From an uncultured Bacteroidia bacterium (GTDB lineage: Bacteria > Bacteroidota > Bacteroidia > Bacteroidales > UBA932), in the NCBI GenBank assembly GCA_902790635.1, contig CADASN010000003.1, forward strand, positions 151,026-215,025: DNA of 64,000 bases, given 5' to 3'. Below the pieces are notes generated by a model. The model was not told where the DNA came from, did no database searches, and worked only from the letters and a program-made list of their open reading frames with translations. Every line of letters starts with the position of its first letter. The first letter of the stretch is position 1. The translations under genes were made by a program, and so were the position numbers. This document shows, one piece after another, positions 61,919 to 64,000 of this stretch.

Positions 61919-64000
61919 ATGAAAAAATTACTCTATTCCTTGTTGACGCTTGCGGCCGCCCTGACCGTGACGTCCTGCTTGAAGGAGGTCGAAGGCGGTG
62001 CCGTGTATGACGATGGCACTTTCGTCGATGCTACCTTCTCTGTCGTCCTCGGTCCGCAGACCAAGGCGTTTGCGGATGGTACGACGGTGGACAAACTCTA
62101 CGCTGGTATCTATGAAATCGGCGCGAACGATGCTTACACCTGGAAGGCGGACAACGCCGATGCGCCTGCCGCGATCAGCGGAAAGGCCGCGACCGTGGAA
62201 TTCACCGGCAAAATCCAGCTTGGCAAGTCCTATAAGGTCGTTTTCTGGGCCCAGAAGGAAGGTGCTCCGTACGCCATTGATTGGGCGAAGAGCGCCACCA
62301 CCGGCCCGGCCGTCACGGCTACCGCCACTGGCGCCGCCAACGACGAGTCCCGCGACGCATTCTTCGGAACGTATGAGACGGGCATCGTCACCGGTAGCAT
62401 CGACCTGACCGGCTCGCCTGTCACGCTCAAGCGTCCCTTCGCGCAGGTCAACGTGCTTGTCCCTTTGGCCAACTTCGTCGACGCTACGGCCGCGGTCACC
62501 TCTTCGATGACCGTCGCACAGGCTCCGACCGTGCTCAACCTGGCCACCAAGGCGACTTCCGACCCTGCGGACTGGACCTTCAGCTCTGCCGCCATCGGCG
62601 AGGCTGCCTTCGGTTCCTATTCCAGCACGCACAAGTATGTCGCGATGAACTACGTCCTGGTGGACCAGAGCGCCGCCGGCGCGCAGTATGACGTCACGTT
62701 CTCCGTGACCGCCGGCACGCAGGTCGCCGCCGACAAGCAGGTGAAGAACGCTCCGCTCAAGGTCAACGGCCGCACCAACATCGTCGGCAACGTCTTCGCC
62801 GAAGACTTCAATATCACCATTCCGATCATCATCGATCCGGAGCACGGCTCCGACCAGGTCCTGACCACGGTCACCGTGGCCGTCGGCCAGACCGCTGCCG
62901 AGGCTGTCGAGCTGGCCTACAACCCGGCCAGTCCTGCCGCCACCTCGATCGAGGTCGCCGTCAGCCACCCCGTTGAGGTGGAGGCTGACAAGCCGCAGAT
63001 TACCGTCGATCCGGCAAACGTCGCCACCGCCGAGTGGAACCTCACCACCGGCAAGCTGGACGTCACCCCGCTGGTGGCCAACGGCAACGCCGTCATCACC
63101 CTCGTCTTCCCGGCCGTCACCAAGACCGAGTATTCCTCCGCCACCGTGCAGGTCTACGTCAAGGTCGGCAATGGCCAGAACGAGGAGCTGGAGCAGGTCG
63201 CCGCCCCGACCTTCACGCCGGCCGCCGGTGAATACACCGCCGCCCAGAGCGTGGAGATCGCCTGTGCGACCGACGGCGCTTCGATCTACTACACGACTGA
63301 CGGCACTGATCCGACCGCTGCGAGCTCGGCCTATACCGACGCCATCGCCGTCGGCGAGGCCATGACCATCAAGGCCATCGCCGTCAAGGAAGGCTGGACG
63401 GACAGCGAGATCGCTACCGCCGCCTATACCATCAACATCCCTGCGAAGCCGGACTTCACCTCCGTCGCCGATCTCAAGGCCCTCCTGGGCGCGGAATCCG
63501 CCACCCTTTCCGGCACGCTGACCGATGCGGTCGTCTCCTTCATCGCCGGCACGTCCGATGCTATAATCAAGGACGCCACGGGCTCCATCCTCTATCACAA
63601 GGAGAGCGGCCACGGCCTGCTGCAGGGCCAGACCATCTCCGGCGACGTCATCGTCGATGCGGTGCTCTACAACGGCATCAAGGAGATCACGGATCTCGCC
63701 GCCACGGTCGAGGGTGAAGAGAGCAACGTCGAGCCTGAGGTCGTCAACTTCGCCCAGCTCGCCGCCAACTATGCCACATATGAGAGCGCCTATGTCAAGG
63801 TGGTCGGTGTCACCTCCAATACCACCACGACGAAGAAGGGCAACATCGAGGCTACCCAGGATGGCACGAACTATGTCGTCTACACGAACGTGGCCATCCC
63901 TGTCAACACCGGCGACGTCTTCACGGCCGAAGGCACCGTGACGAAGTACAACACGACCGAGGAACTCAAGGTCTGGAAGGCCGCTGACCTGACCGTCACG
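61919..64000 (+). CDS. Large modular lipoprotein with fimbrillin-like and chitobiase C-terminal-like domains (partial)
   Basis: The frame is open from the ATG at 61919 to the window edge (694 codons, no stop). It has a lipoprotein signal with VTSC (Cys20), a DUF6562/Mfa-like N-terminal region (about 35-300) with LKRPFAQVNVLVPLA, then a chitobiase/beta-hexosaminidase C-terminal-type domain (about 430-505; IYYTTDGTDPTAASSAY) and OB-fold-like repeats after about 515. The length and modular end suggest a tip or adhesin component rather than a simple shaft subunit. The 3' end is missing. Confidence 0.78.
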   Translation, partial: MKKLLYSLLTLAAALTVTSCLKEVEGGAVYDDGTFVDATFSVVLGPQTKAFADGTTVDKLYAGIYEIGANDAYTWKADNADAPAAISGKAATVEFTGKIQLGKSYKVVFWAQKEGAPYAIDWAKSATTGPAVTATATGAANDESRDAFFGTYETGIVTGSIDLTGSPVTLKRPFAQVNVLVPLANFVDATAAVTSSMTVAQAPTVLNLATKATSDPADWTFSSAAIGEAAFGSYSSTHKYVAMNYVLVDQSAAGAQYDVTFSVTAGTQVAADKQVKNAPLKVNGRTNIVGNVFAEDFNITIPIIIDPEHGSDQVLTTVTVAVGQTAAEAVELAYNPASPAATSIEVAVSHPVEVEADKPQITVDPANVATAEWNLTTGKLDVTPLVANGNAVITLVFPAVTKTEYSSATVQVYVKVGNGQNEELEQVAAPTFTPAAGEYTAAQSVEIACATDGASIYYTTDGTDPTAASSAYTDAIAVGEAMTIKAIAVKEGWTDSEIATAAYTINIPAKPDFTSVADLKALLGAESATLSGTLTDAVVSFIAGTSDAIIKDATGSILYHKESGHGLLQGQTISGDVIVDAVLYNGIKEITDLAATVEGEESNVEPEVVNFAQLAANYATYESAYVKVVGVTSNTTTTKKGNIEATQDGTNYVVYTNVAIPVNTGDVFTAEGTVTKYNTTEELKVWKAADLTVT

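Noticed and set aside
61928-63613. A 561-codon minus-strand open frame at the right edge
   Set aside because: It is antisense to the large lipoprotein, which has a proper signal peptide and domains; the antisense product is Gly/Asp/Arg repeats typical of a shadow frame.

Overview
The window looks like a chromosomal segment of a moderately GC-rich member of the Bacteroidales (Bacteroidota). The evidence is the gene families (SusC-type TonB receptor, BACON, DUF5689, DUF3575 and DUF6562-like lipoproteins), promoters that fit the Bacteroides TTTG / TAnnTTTG consensus, and the absence of clear Shine-Dalgarno sequences. I cannot place it below order level. No tRNA, rRNA, CRISPR array or transposase gene was recognised, and no stretch over 300 bases lacks a gene.

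Region 1 (1-42114, all + strand) is one very long, tightly coupled surface-polysaccharide (O-antigen or capsule type) operon. It opens with the end of rmlD (dTDP-rhamnose) and a CDP-3,6-dideoxy-4-ketohexose set (rfbF, rfbH, a reductase without its ferredoxin domain, rfbG). Next comes an unusual acyl/aldehyde module at 4003-13904: GNAT, two acyl carrier proteins, two SDRs, a ketosynthase III, a split transketolase, an acyl-activating enzyme, a LuxE-LuxC fusion and an MBL-fold hydrolase. Part of it (about 5539-9389) is visibly more AT-rich than its flanks. A lipid-linked decoration module follows at 13916-19093: WecE-like aminotransferase, ArnC/GtrB-like glycosyltransferase, ArnE/ArnF-like flippase pair, acyltransferase and a polytopic membrane protein. 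After it come a DRE-TIM aldolase, a ThDP (acetolactate synthase-like) enzyme, a HAD phosphatase and a reductase/epimerase (19118-24059), a set that resembles branched-sugar synthesis.

The rest of region 1 holds the Wzx flippase, glycosyltransferases, a WbsX-like protein, two hexapeptide acyltransferases, a dTDP-3-amino-sugar set (two FdtA-like isomerases, an ATP-grasp ligase, FdtB-like aminotransferase), the Wzy polymerase, gmd/fcl for GDP-fucose, a nucleotidyltransferase-GHMP kinase fusion and a WecA-like initiating transferase. A clear intrinsic terminator at 42133-42173 ends the operon.

Region 2 (42190-51707) is housekeeping: xerD, tdk and rsmI; a minus-strand group rlmN > patatin/outer-membrane barrel > recX > helix-hairpin-helix protein; then divergent recA and trpS. 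Two of the minus-strand genes carry dense palindromic DNA inside their reading frames.

Region 3 (51735-64000, + strand) encodes envelope and secreted proteins: an OB-fold/BACON lipoprotein, a secreted DNA/RNA non-specific endonuclease, a secreted endonuclease/exonuclease/phosphatase, a TonB-dependent receptor and a DUF5689 lipoprotein, which together look like a nucleic-acid capture and degradation locus. A fimbria-like set follows: an OmpA/DUF3575 protein and two DUF6562-like lipoproteins, the last running off the window.
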